Shown: positions 42,693-51,300 of the stretch, one piece after another | Position numbering within the stretch: position 1 is the stretch's first letter | How the letters are laid out: every line of letters starts with the position of its first letter | DNA from: CASFRF01 sp031549345 | Lineage (GTDB): Bacteria; Verrucomicrobiota; Lentisphaeria; Victivallales; Victivallaceae | DNA length: 64,000 bases | Reading direction: 5' to 3' | Assembly (NCBI GenBank): GCA_031549345.1 | Contig: JAVBPY010000011.1 | Coordinates: 1-64,000 of the forward strand | Translations under genes and position numbers: made by a program | Notes under the pieces: generated by a model | The model's input: the letters and a program-made list of their open reading frames with translations, nothing else | The model's database searches: none | What the model was told of the DNA's origin: nothing

Positions 42693-45600
42693 TTATTTCT
42701 CAAAAGAAAATTCAATTTCATTGGTGTACGATTGCTTCCAGTCCGGACTGAACGTCATGCCGCCGGGGCGGGTGGCCGCGCGGCCATCACCGAACTCGAT
42801 CGATGCCGCGCCTTCGCGGTTCGCGCGGAAGGAGAGTTTGACCGGTTTGCCCGCATCGCGCAATGCCTTGACTTCCGGCATCTCGGACCACGGAATCGCC
42901 GCTTCGATCAAACGCATGTTCCCTTCGTAATTAATTACGAGTTTACCTCCCTCCGCGGCCCCTTCCCACGGAGCCTTCGGCTGGCGCGGGTAGAAATGCT
43001 TGCGCGGCGCTTCCGGCGCTTCCAAGCGCCAGATTTCCGTGCCGCCGCCGTACTCCGGCGCCACGCGATTCAACGCGAACTGACGGTCGCTCGAACGGTA
43101 GTTGATAAAGCCGAACGGCGTTCCGGGCAAGGTTGCGAGCATCACTTTGTCCTGGTCGGCGGGAATCGAGTTGAACGCGAGCTGGAAGCCCGCCTTGCCG
43201 CTCGACGCGCCGTCGGGGAGGATCGGCCGTTTGCGGTAACTGAAGCGCCGCACGTCGGCGGGCCATTTGTGTTCACGGAACGTTTCGTCGTTCCGGAGCT
43301 TGAACGCAATGCCCGGCTCCACCTTCGCGATGTCCGCTCCGGGGAGAATATAACCGAGCTTGCCGAAGCGTCCGCGCCAAAGGCCGGGCTTGTTTTCATC
43401 GAGCCCCAGGAAGGAAGCCTGCGCAGCGTTTTTCGTGTTGCGTTTGACCTTGGTGTCAGTATATTCGTCGAAGAAAAGTCCCGCGATGCGCCCCGACTCA
43501 CGGTGCCACGGACGGAGATTCACCACCTCCAGCGAAACCTTGCCCGCCGCCGCGAACGAGACGAACGCGCCGGTGTTCACATTCCAAACCTGCCGCCCCG
43601 CCAGCTCGCGCCCTGTCGCGCTGTCCATCATCCGGACGGAGCAGAGGCGGCCGCTGCGGAAATCCGCGTACGGAATGTACGCCGTAACGGTTGTCAACTT
43701 CTCCGTCGGGAGCTCCAGATCGTAACGGATGCGGTCGATCTTCGAGCGGATCGTTCCGGCGAGGCGTTTGCCGTCGGGCGATTCGACGCGCGCGGCGGCC
43801 GCGTCCTCGTTCTGCACCTCGAAAACGAAGGTTTTATCTTTCACGTAATCGCGGCTCACTTCCGGGTAGAAGAACTCATCCCAATCCGCCGTCGCGAAAC
43901 GGAGCGTCCCTTTGTCTTGCACCGTATCGGTGATCTGCGCGGCCACATAGAAATACTCGTCGTCGGCGGCAAAACGGACTTCCGCCTGACCGCCGCGTTT
44001 GAAATCGGTAACTTTATCGAACGGAAGCCAAGCCGCTTCCATCTGCGTACGCGCGGCGTTGTCGGAGCTCAACGCGCGCTGGGGAAGAACATCCTTCCAA
44101 TCGTCGAATTTGCCATCCACCTCGATGGTCCGTTTGGCGATGCGATTCACGCGCATGGTATCTTCCGCCTCGGCCATGCCGTCCTTGCCCGCATCGTAAC
44201 GGAAGCTGGCGCGGTAGAAATTTTCCGGATCGGCGTTGCCGCCGACGATCTTCACAAGCACTTCGCGCCGCTCAAACGGCCCAAGATTCAGCTCGGCGGG
44301 ATATTCGAGCTTCAACGCGCCGATGGAGATATCCAATTTTCCTTTCAGCGTCCGGTTCAACATATTGTGCGCCTCGAGTTTCAGCACCGATCCGGGAACC
44401 ACCGGCGCCAGGAAGTCATGGGGAATCAGCTCCGTCGGGACGATCCCGTAAAGCTGCCCGGCGACGGCCGCCTTCGCCAGCTTCGCAAATCCACCCGGTT
44501 CCTTCGAACGCAAAAACCAGCTCCCCGAATCCAGGCCGAGGCGGTAAAGAGCGCCTTGCGGTTTCACTTCGTTCCCGTAAATGTCGTAGACACCGTACGA
44601 AGGATCGGCGGAAAATTCGAAGTACACCCCCTCAGGCATCCAGGTCTGGCGAAACGCTTCTTCCCAATTCGCCAACAAATTGCCGTCGTTGAGCTTAAGG
44701 TGCGGCATCCGGCGGCGGAGTTCGTCGAACGCGGCCTTCCACTCCGGCGTTCCGGGGCGCATGGCGGCAACGTGTGCGCGCCACTGTTTTTTGGCCTTTA
44801 CTTCGGAAAGGGCCACCTGCCGCGAATACGGGGCGCGATCGCCGAAAATCCGCGAAAGATCCCCGGAAAGCACAATAGTCCTATCTTCGGAAGCCTTGCC
44901 GAACCAACGCTTCAGAAACGACGGGGATTCTTCTTCATCCAATCCCTTGAATTCAAACAGCCATGGAAGGCCGTCCTGGATCATCACCTTTTCGAACAAA
45001 CGGTTGCCGATGTAATGCTGCGTCGCCGCGACGGCGGCGGCCATCGGGTACGCAATCAACGGGAGCTCGACAGTCTGCTCGCCCTTCTCGGTCAAAATCC
45101 GCTCGGTCTTGTTCCCGCGTCCGTGGTGGGGATTGTTTCCGAACGCATAACCATTGAAGAATCCCATCGAACGGTCGTACCCCGCGGCGCGGTTGGCCGC
45201 AATGGTCGTGGCGAGCACATCGTCGGCGTTGCCGACCCAGCTTTCCGTATCCCAAATGAGGACGCGACCGCCGGAACGGTTGATCCAGTCGCGGTACAGA
45301 CTCGGCGAAGAAAGGCCTTGATAATGGATGCTGCAAAAATCAAAATACTTCATGAATTCCTGCGAACCATCCGGGAAAAGTTTGTCCAACGTATTGCTGG
45401 AAGAATCGCACCCGCCGACAAGGACGCGCACGTTGCCGTCTTTCTCCGCCTGACGCGTCGCTTCGCCCATGATCTTATAAAGCTCGCGATAGCGGAGCAT
45501 GTCCGCGCCCCAACCGGAGATGGAGATGCCTTCCCAGGGCTCGTTCCAAAGCATGATTCCGTTGACAGGCCCTTTCGGCCAGCCGTATTTAACCATGATA

Positions 45601-46445
45601 TCGTAGAGAAATTTACGGTAATCTTCGTCGTATTTCGGGTGCCAAACGTAGTCGGACTTGGTCTGCATCATCACGTTGTTGGCATCCAGGTGCGGACGAA
45701 CGACATCCATGACGTACCCGGAGCCGCCCGCGCCGATTTCGATGGTCGCCACAACGTTGTTCTTCTTCATTTCCGCGAAGACTTTTTCCAACTGCTGTTC
45801 GGTCCTTTCGCGTTCCTTGGTTCCGGACGGATCGTAGGGAATGCCGAAACGGATCGCCTGCAGGCCGACGCGCGCCATCGCCGCCGGCTCGAAAAATTCA
45901 CCCGACTGGAGCGGGAACTGCACCGCCGCCGATTCTGTTTTGGGAACACGGCAAATTGAGGTGACAAAACGGGCCCCCGCCGCCTTCCCGGCATCGAGAA
46001 TCAGCGCATAGCCGCCGAACTCCGCCGGGAGCGCGGGCTTCAGAACCACATCGACATATCCCTTGGGAGCGATTTTACACTGCACGGGAATTTCTTCGAC
46101 CACCCGTTCACGCGTCATGGTTGCGGACCAGAAGTCGCCGGGAATCTGACGGCTGTTCCAGCGGATGAACCGCCAAACACCGTTGATGGCAAGTTCCTTG
46201 TCGCTGGTATTGCGGACCTGCACGGTCAATTCCGGAGTTTCTCCGGCAAAGAAGACGTTGCCCGGAGCATTGCTCTTGTAGTTGATGACATTGAAGTCAT
46301 AATCGCGCCGGGCGCCGTCGACGCCGAGCGACTCGTGGTATCCCGGCATCTTCTGCTCAAAATTGGCAATGCCGAGTGCGGAAACACTGCCAAGACCCAG
46401 ACCGAGCAGCAACAATCCGAGGCGACCGTAACAATTCAATTCCAT
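42693..46445 (-). CDS. GH-A clan glycoside hydrolase with C-terminal CBM9-like region
   Basis: The 1250-residue protein starts at ATG 46445 (GGAG 6 bases upstream) with a hydrophobic signal segment (GLLLLGLGLGSVSALG). Catalytic-type residues of a TIM barrel are visible: Asn301-Glu302 in MLWNEPWEG (acid/base) and Glu401 in LIWDTESWVG (nucleophile), about 100 residues apart as expected for clan GH-A. The barrel lies at about 180-540. After beta-sandwich domains, residues about 775-1000 start with VDGKFDDW and look like a CBM9/DOMON module. The closest family cannot be fixed (GH39- or GH5-like). It is the first gene of the operon. Confidence 0.75.
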   Translation of the reverse strand: MELNCYGRLGLLLLGLGLGSVSALGIANFEQKMPGYHESLGVDGARRDYDFNVINYKSNAPGNVFFAGETPELTVQVRNTSDKELAINGVWRFIRWNSRQIPGDFWSATMTRERVVEEIPVQCKIAPKGYVDVVLKPALPAEFGGYALILDAGKAAGARFVTSICRVPKTESAAVQFPLQSGEFFEPAAMARVGLQAIRFGIPYDPSGTKERERTEQQLEKVFAEMKKNNVVATIEIGAGGSGYVMDVVRPHLDANNVMMQTKSDYVWHPKYDEDYRKFLYDIMVKYGWPKGPVNGIMLWNEPWEGISISGWGADMLRYRELYKIMGEATRQAEKDGNVRVLVGGCDSSSNTLDKLFPDGSQEFMKYFDFCSIHYQGLSSPSLYRDWINRSGGRVLIWDTESWVGNADDVLATTIAANRAAGYDRSMGFFNGYAFGNNPHHGRGNKTERILTEKGEQTVELPLIAYPMAAAVAATQHYIGNRLFEKVMIQDGLPWLFEFKGLDEEESPSFLKRWFGKASEDRTIVLSGDLSRIFGDRAPYSRQVALSEVKAKKQWRAHVAAMRPGTPEWKAAFDELRRRMPHLKLNDGNLLANWEEAFRQTWMPEGVYFEFSADPSYGVYDIYGNEVKPQGALYRLGLDSGSWFLRSKEPGGFAKLAKAAVAGQLYGIVPTELIPHDFLAPVVPGSVLKLEAHNMLNRTLKGKLDISIGALKLEYPAELNLGPFERREVLVKIVGGNADPENFYRASFRYDAGKDGMAEAEDTMRVNRIAKRTIEVDGKFDDWKDVLPQRALSSDNAARTQMEAAWLPFDKVTDFKRGGQAEVRFAADDEYFYVAAQITDTVQDKGTLRFATADWDEFFYPEVSRDYVKDKTFVFEVQNEDAAAARVESPDGKRLAGTIRSKIDRIRYDLELPTEKLTTVTAYIPYADFRSGRLCSVRMMDSATGRELAGRQVWNVNTGAFVSFAAAGKVSLEVVNLRPWHRESGRIAGLFFDEYTDTKVKRNTKNAAQASFLGLDENKPGLWRGRFGKLGYILPGADIAKVEPGIAFKLRNDETFREHKWPADVRRFSYRKRPILPDGASSGKAGFQLAFNSIPADQDKVMLATLPGTPFGFINYRSSDRQFALNRVAPEYGGGTEIWRLEAPEAPRKHFYPRQPKAPWEGAAEGGKLVINYEGNMRLIEAAIPWSEMPEVKALRDAGKPVKLSFRANREGAASIEFGDGRAATRPGGMTFSPDWKQSYTNEIEFSFEK

Positions 46446-46490
46446 AAAAGCTCCATCTTCCTCTTTAAAGGCTCCATTGTTCCCCTTATA

Positions 46491-46519
46491 ATTATAGTTG
46501 AACTTTTTCAGGAAAGCAA
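46491..46519 (-). promoter_or_regulatory. Promoter of the hydrolase-pseudopilin operon
   Basis: On the minus strand TTGCTT (46519-46514) and TATAAT (46496-46491), 17-base spacer, 45 bases before the ATG at 46445. Confidence 0.75.
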
Positions 46520-46523
46520 GCCT

Positions 46524-46537
46524 AAAATCAAACAATT
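46524..46537. promoter_or_regulatory. 14-bp repeat, candidate operator 1
   Basis: AAAATCAAACAATT here recurs at 46598-46611. This copy lies 5 bases upstream of the -35 box of the minus-strand hydrolase promoter. The repeat at two divergent promoters suggests binding by the GntR-type regulator encoded next door. Confidence 0.55.
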
Positions 46538-46597
46538 TCATGTTTTTTCCGAACTGCTGTTATGCGAATGCGCACAAAAAGCGGAAAATATTGATAA

Positions 46598-46611
46598 AAA
46601 ATCAAACAATT
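46598..46611. promoter_or_regulatory. 14-bp repeat, candidate operator 2
   Basis: Second exact copy of AAAATCAAACAATT, 12 bases upstream of the -35 box of the regulator promoter. It overlaps the palindrome ACAATTGT at 46606-46613. Confidence 0.55.
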
Positions 46612-46623
46612 GTATTTTTTTGC

Positions 46624-46651
46624 TTGAAAAAGAAATAACAGTGGATATTGT
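46624..46651 (+). promoter_or_regulatory. Promoter of the GntR/SBP regulator gene
   Basis: TTGAAA (46624-46629) and TATTGT (46646-46651), 16-base spacer, 43 bases before the ATG. Confidence 0.65.
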
Positions 46652-46694
46652 ATTCCTGTAGAGGCAATTCACTAAATCAACCGAGGGAGGATGC

Positions 46695-48098
46695 ATGTCG
46701 AAGCGAGTGGACGCACTGAAGCAGAAAATCGCAGCGAACATCGCGAACCAGTCTTCCGGTTTCAAGGAGAGCATTCCAAGCATCCGGGACCTGATCGCGC
46801 GCTTTGACGAATCGCACCATGTGGTCAACGCCGCCCTCAAGGGACTGGTCGATGAAGGGGTGCTCAGCAGCGCCGCCGGCAAGGGCTTCTTTGTCCGCAA
46901 CACCGCCATCCTTGAAGACGATATCTGCCGCGAGGTCGACGTCGTCATTATGGAAAACACCCTCTGGCAAATCGATTTCTGGTGCGTCGCCATTAAAATG
47001 TTCGGCGACGCGCACCCGCAATTCCGCGTTTCGCCACGCTTTCTCTGGAGCGATGAAGAGGTCCTCGAATACTTCCGCGACAACAACACCGGCAACGCAA
47101 GCGTAATCCTGAGCATCACCGAGCCCCTTGAAAAATCTCTCCGTCTTGTTCCGCCGCCGGAACTGGAGCGGATGCTCGGCGCCCCCCTCTGCCCGGAGCC
47201 GCTCCTCCCCGGATTGGAAAGCCAGCTCCAAAGCTTCTGCATCCCCTTCCAGCTTCAGCCCACGCAATTTTTCTACAACCTTGAGTACAAACCCATCGGT
47301 TACAACTGGCGCAAGGGACTTTTCCATTTTCTCGAATGCGTGGCGGCGACACCGGATTGCCGGGAAAAACTTCACCCCCTGGGAATGCCGTTCATGTTTT
47401 CCGCCGCGGGATTCAACGAAAGCGCCGACTTCGACAGCGAAAACACCTTGCCGCGTCTGCGCGAATTCCGTCGTTGCTTCCGTTACATCCACGACCACCG
47501 CCTTTTCAATATGAATGTCCCCAACGGCCCCTTTTCGGAAATGCGTGAACTGGCCGCGCTTCGCTCGAATTGGGCCGCGCGCGCGTCCTTTGTGGCGGGC
47601 AGCATCGATCTTTCCCAGAAAAAATCGCAATTCGGCGTTCTCCCCATCCCCATCGAACCGGGTATTCACTTCCAGATTCCCTGCTGCCGCGCGGCCGTGG
47701 TTGGCAACCGGAGCACGCCTGGGTGCGCGGAACTCATTCGATTCATCCTCTCGCGGCCGATTCAGGAGATGATGATGAAACGCGCCATCGGCTATTCTCC
47801 GGTCGAGCGCTATTTGCGTCAGGCGGCGGACGAACCGAAAAAATACCCGGTGGACTTGAGCGAAGTCGCACAATTCATCCTTGAACAGGCCCCGCTTACC
47901 ACACAGCATACCGGTTACGAGGACGATTTTTTCTACCACGAAGTAACCGACCGCCTGGCTATGCCCATTCTCTCCGGCGGGGACGTATCCGATTTGGAAC
48001 TTGAACAATTGGCCGCTGACCTGCGCGAAAAGGCGTCCGCATTGCCGCAAGGCAATCGCCTTAAAATGCTTCGCCAGCGTCTTCTTAACAAGGAATAA
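46695..48098 (+). CDS. GntR-type regulator fused to a solute-binding-protein-like domain
   Basis: The N-terminal 70 residues form a GntR winged helix (SIPSIRDLIARFDESHHVVNAALKGLVDEG and a GKGFFVRN wing). The remaining 390 residues lack a FadR, HutC or aminotransferase domain. They resemble a sugar ABC transporter solute-binding protein, with GVLPIPIEP, VVGNRSTPGCAELIRFIL and RAIGYSPVERYLR in the order found there. No signal peptide precedes it, so the domain would act in the cytoplasm as a ligand sensor. It is divergent from the hydrolase operon and followed 3 bases on by the heparinase-like gene. Sensing an oligosaccharide product and controlling both units is the simplest inference. Confidence 0.75.
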   Translation: MSKRVDALKQKIAANIANQSSGFKESIPSIRDLIARFDESHHVVNAALKGLVDEGVLSSAAGKGFFVRNTAILEDDICREVDVVIMENTLWQIDFWCVAIKMFGDAHPQFRVSPRFLWSDEEVLEYFRDNNTGNASVILSITEPLEKSLRLVPPPELERMLGAPLCPEPLLPGLESQLQSFCIPFQLQPTQFFYNLEYKPIGYNWRKGLFHFLECVAATPDCREKLHPLGMPFMFSAAGFNESADFDSENTLPRLREFRRCFRYIHDHRLFNMNVPNGPFSEMRELAALRSNWAARASFVAGSIDLSQKKSQFGVLPIPIEPGIHFQIPCCRAAVVGNRSTPGCAELIRFILSRPIQEMMMKRAIGYSPVERYLRQAADEPKKYPVDLSEVAQFILEQAPLTTQHTGYEDDFFYHEVTDRLAMPILSGGDVSDLELEQLAADLREKASALPQGNRLKMLRQRLLNKE

Positions 48099-48101
48099 CA
48101 T

Positions 48102-51059
48102 ATGCACGCGATGCTTCGGGCCGCCGACGGCGGCAACTCCATCCTCCTCCGTGAAATGTGCGGCTTTGAGCATGAATCTCAAATTGTCGCTCTTCCACGC
48201 CTCGCGGGAATCGCCGGATGCGGAATGCTGCTCGACACCGTTTCCGGAGAAAAAATCCCTTGCCAGCAATCCAAGGAAAATCCGGAGATTCTGTTCGCCC
48301 TTCTCGCGCTCCATCCCCGACAGGAGCGCAACCTCGTCGCGTCCGATGCGCCCTTTGCCTGCGACGCCCCCGCCGCGCTGGAAGGCAACGTGCTTCAAAA
48401 CAGTCGCTGCGCATTGCGCATTGCTCCGGGCGGGCCCCTTGCCGAACGCTACCCGGCGGGTCCCATCCTTGGAATCCGGGGCGCTGAAGGAACATTCTTC
48501 GGAATGACGCGCTTCGACTGCGACCTTCCGCCGGTAAAAATGGAGCGCAGTGTACTGGAAGCGGGCCCCCTCCGCAACGTCGTGGAATTCCGCGCCCTGA
48601 ATCCGGCGGGAAAAACCATCCATACCCTCCGGCTGACCCTCGACGCACAACAATGCTTTGCCGAGATCGACGAAATATCCGATGGGCGGGACGGCGATCA
48701 GCTCCTCTGGATATTCCCCGCCGCGACGACCGGCTACCTCCTGGACACAAGCGCCTCCTACCGTACCATCCTGCTGGATTACGGCATCGACAACCAGGTG
48801 GCCCGGTTGGGGTGCTGGAGTCAATTCTCGCAGCTCAACCTCTCCGACGGTTTTGCGTTCAAGCACAACGAAACGGTATGCGGCGCGGTAACACTTCGCG
48901 GCGGCGAATGGCACGGAAACCGCCAAAACCAACTGAGCATGGTGCTCCGCCGCATCCGCAACATGGAACTCTCCACGCGCCTCGGCGTTCCGCCCGCCAT
49001 CAAGGCGGACAGCATTCCGCCGAATCCCGCCGAACGCACTACGGGGCGCGATCATTCCGCCACCGAGCCCTTCCTTTTCCTGGAAGGGGAGATCGGCAAA
49101 GGGCGCCGCGTCTGGGGTCTTGTTCTCACAACGCCGGAGGAATTCCGCCCCGCCGCCGGGGACGACACGAGTTGGTCGGACGAGTTGCCCACACCTCTCT
49201 CGCACTTCGAACTCTCGTGCAATGTGGAGCGATTCCGCGCCCAGCAGGGATTGCTCCGCCGCCTTTTCATCCAGCGCGGTCTTCTCCCGCTCCAGGATCA
49301 GCTTTCGCTGGTTTTCGACTGGGAGGAGGAAGACTTTGCCGCCCTCCCCCCGCTCCGGGAAGCGGCCGACGGTGAATTCGCGCAACTGATTCTCCGCAGC
49401 GCCCAGCTCGGCGTGGAATCGCAGGTCCTCCGGGAACAAATGGCGGACTATCTCCGCTGCCGGTGCGATATTTTCTGGTACGGCGCGGGATCGATTTCCA
49501 CCAACGCCGTCGTCGCCCGCCAGGTTGCGCCCTTCGCGCTCCTCTTTGCCGAGCAGTGTCGCCGCGGCATCGTCCCGGAAGATGTCCGCCGCACGCTCCG
49601 CGCACGCTTCGCCCTCCTTGCGGAGATCATGCACACGCCGAACTACTACCCCGGCGAATCGGCCATGACCCCCGGCTCGGACCCCGAATCGCTTGACCCG
49701 GGCATGCGCGGCATGGCCAACCAGAACTTTTATACCGACGTCATCAACCTCCCCGCGACCGTCGGCGCGGCCTTCCCCGGACACCCTCGCGCCGAACGCT
49801 GGCGGCAGACGTTCGTCGCCCACTTCGGGCAACAACTCGATACGCACGTCTACAACGCAAGCGGCGTCTGGGAGGAGAGCCATACGTACTTCCAGCACGT
49901 CCTCGCTACTGTGGGAATGCTTTTAAGCATCCTCAAGCAGCGCGGCGAAGCGGACTTTTTCGCCGATGCGCGTTTTCGGAAGCTCCTCTCCTGCGCCGTG
50001 GCGCAGCGCACGGTACGCGACCGACGCTTCGGCTTCTGCCGCTACATCCTCCCCTTCGGCGACCACGGGGCCGATCCGGAAAACTACCGGCGGCTCTGGG
50101 CGTTTTTCTCCCGCGAAATGCAAGCCACCGATCCGGCGCTTGCCGCCGAACTCGCGTGGTTTGCCCGCGAATACGGCAGTTCCGCGCCGCTTTCCGTGGA
50201 ACCCGTTCCGCCGAAGCTCCGGAGTGAACATCTCGCCGGACTTGGCATTTTCTTTCGCGGACACGACACAAAGCTGGGGGAAAGTCTTTTCGCACTCCGC
50301 ACCGGTTCCGCCTGGGGACACCATCACAACGACGACGGGAGTTTCTGGCTTTTCGGCGCGGAACGAATGCTTATCGGCGACGGGGGCGAAGGCTCCGTCA
50401 ACGCGGGAGGGTGGAAATTCTGTGACTTGGGGCATTCGCGCCGCACCGTTTCCGGCGGGGGAATTCTAAATTACCATTGGCGCTTCCACCGGGGGTACCC
50501 CACGTGCGTGAAACTGGGCGCCCACATTGAATACGCCACCATGTTCTCCCCCTGCTCCATGCGCCTTATCGCCGAACAGAATCTGCCTTTGCAACAGCCG
50601 TTCCTCCTATTCCGGACGGTGATCAAACTGGCGCCCAACCGGTATTTGCTGCTCGACTCCACGCCACAGCCCGTCGCGACGGAAACGAACTTCCACCTTG
50701 GCGGCGAGAGGACGGAATGCGTCCGCAACGGTGCGATCGTCGCCCATTTTTCCGATCTTCAGCTGCGCCTTACGCCGCTGAAACCCCTTGTGCCGGAGCC
50801 TATGGGGACGATTGAAGGCGAACGCGGCGGAACGCCGACCCACCGCTGGCGCTACCGGCATGCGGAACGGAAGAATTACGCCGCGTACTTCATCGAGTTC
50901 GACACCGCGCCCACAGAGCCCGCGATTCGCATCGCCGAAGACAGCTACCACCTGCGCACAGGTGCGCTTGCGCTGCAACTGACCGCCGATCCAACGGGTT
51001 TCCTGCTGGAGGTGGACGGCGTACAGTTGCCGCGCATTGCGCACACTTTGGTTACGTAG
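48102..51059 (+). CDS. Heparinase II/III-like protein
   Basis: The 985-residue protein carries a heparinase II/III-type region at about 710-850: GSAWGHHHNDDGSFWLFGAE with GDGGEG resembles the His-rich lyase motif GHxHxD. An alpha-helical toroid region (about 400-700) precedes it, as in polysaccharide lyases. The first 380 residues look like beta sandwich. No signal peptide is visible (MHAMLRAADGG), so it may act in the cytoplasm on imported oligosaccharide or be exported otherwise. AAGGA lies 8 bases upstream. It follows the regulator by 3 bases in one transcript. Confidence 0.75.
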   Translation: MHAMLRAADGGNSILLREMCGFEHESQIVALPRLAGIAGCGMLLDTVSGEKIPCQQSKENPEILFALLALHPRQERNLVASDAPFACDAPAALEGNVLQNSRCALRIAPGGPLAERYPAGPILGIRGAEGTFFGMTRFDCDLPPVKMERSVLEAGPLRNVVEFRALNPAGKTIHTLRLTLDAQQCFAEIDEISDGRDGDQLLWIFPAATTGYLLDTSASYRTILLDYGIDNQVARLGCWSQFSQLNLSDGFAFKHNETVCGAVTLRGGEWHGNRQNQLSMVLRRIRNMELSTRLGVPPAIKADSIPPNPAERTTGRDHSATEPFLFLEGEIGKGRRVWGLVLTTPEEFRPAAGDDTSWSDELPTPLSHFELSCNVERFRAQQGLLRRLFIQRGLLPLQDQLSLVFDWEEEDFAALPPLREAADGEFAQLILRSAQLGVESQVLREQMADYLRCRCDIFWYGAGSISTNAVVARQVAPFALLFAEQCRRGIVPEDVRRTLRARFALLAEIMHTPNYYPGESAMTPGSDPESLDPGMRGMANQNFYTDVINLPATVGAAFPGHPRAERWRQTFVAHFGQQLDTHVYNASGVWEESHTYFQHVLATVGMLLSILKQRGEADFFADARFRKLLSCAVAQRTVRDRRFGFCRYILPFGDHGADPENYRRLWAFFSREMQATDPALAAELAWFAREYGSSAPLSVEPVPPKLRSEHLAGLGIFFRGHDTKLGESLFALRTGSAWGHHHNDDGSFWLFGAERMLIGDGGEGSVNAGGWKFCDLGHSRRTVSGGGILNYHWRFHRGYPTCVKLGAHIEYATMFSPCSMRLIAEQNLPLQQPFLLFRTVIKLAPNRYLLLDSTPQPVATETNFHLGGERTECVRNGAIVAHFSDLQLRLTPLKPLVPEPMGTIEGERGGTPTHRWRYRHAERKNYAAYFIEFDTAPTEPAIRIAEDSYHLRTGALALQLTADPTGFLLEVDGVQLPRIAHTLVT

Positions 51060-51300
51060 TCGATTAATAAAAACCGGATGCGAGAATGGAAAGTGATTTT
51101 TTTGAGGGTAGAGCCAATTTCAAAAATCTGTAAAATAACTTGAAAACGTCAATGAGTAGCGATATGTTATTCTTGGCTCTTGAAGGAAGCCGCCACGGCC
51201 TGCGGAAAGGACTCAGCCCACCTTCACATTATATTGCACGTTAGGAATTCTTTTCTGCCCACATATGCAGGCCACGGGCGCGAACGAAAGGAAGACCGTT
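51060..51300. other. Intergenic region after the heparinase-like gene
   Basis: AT-rich 241 bases; the promoter at 51140-51168 lies in it. No gene, hairpin terminator or repeat is supported. Confidence 0.5.
51140..51168 (+). promoter_or_regulatory. Promoter of the BtrH/C39-like gene
   Basis: TTGAAA (51140-51145) and TATGTT (51163-51168), 17-base spacer. Confidence 0.5.
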
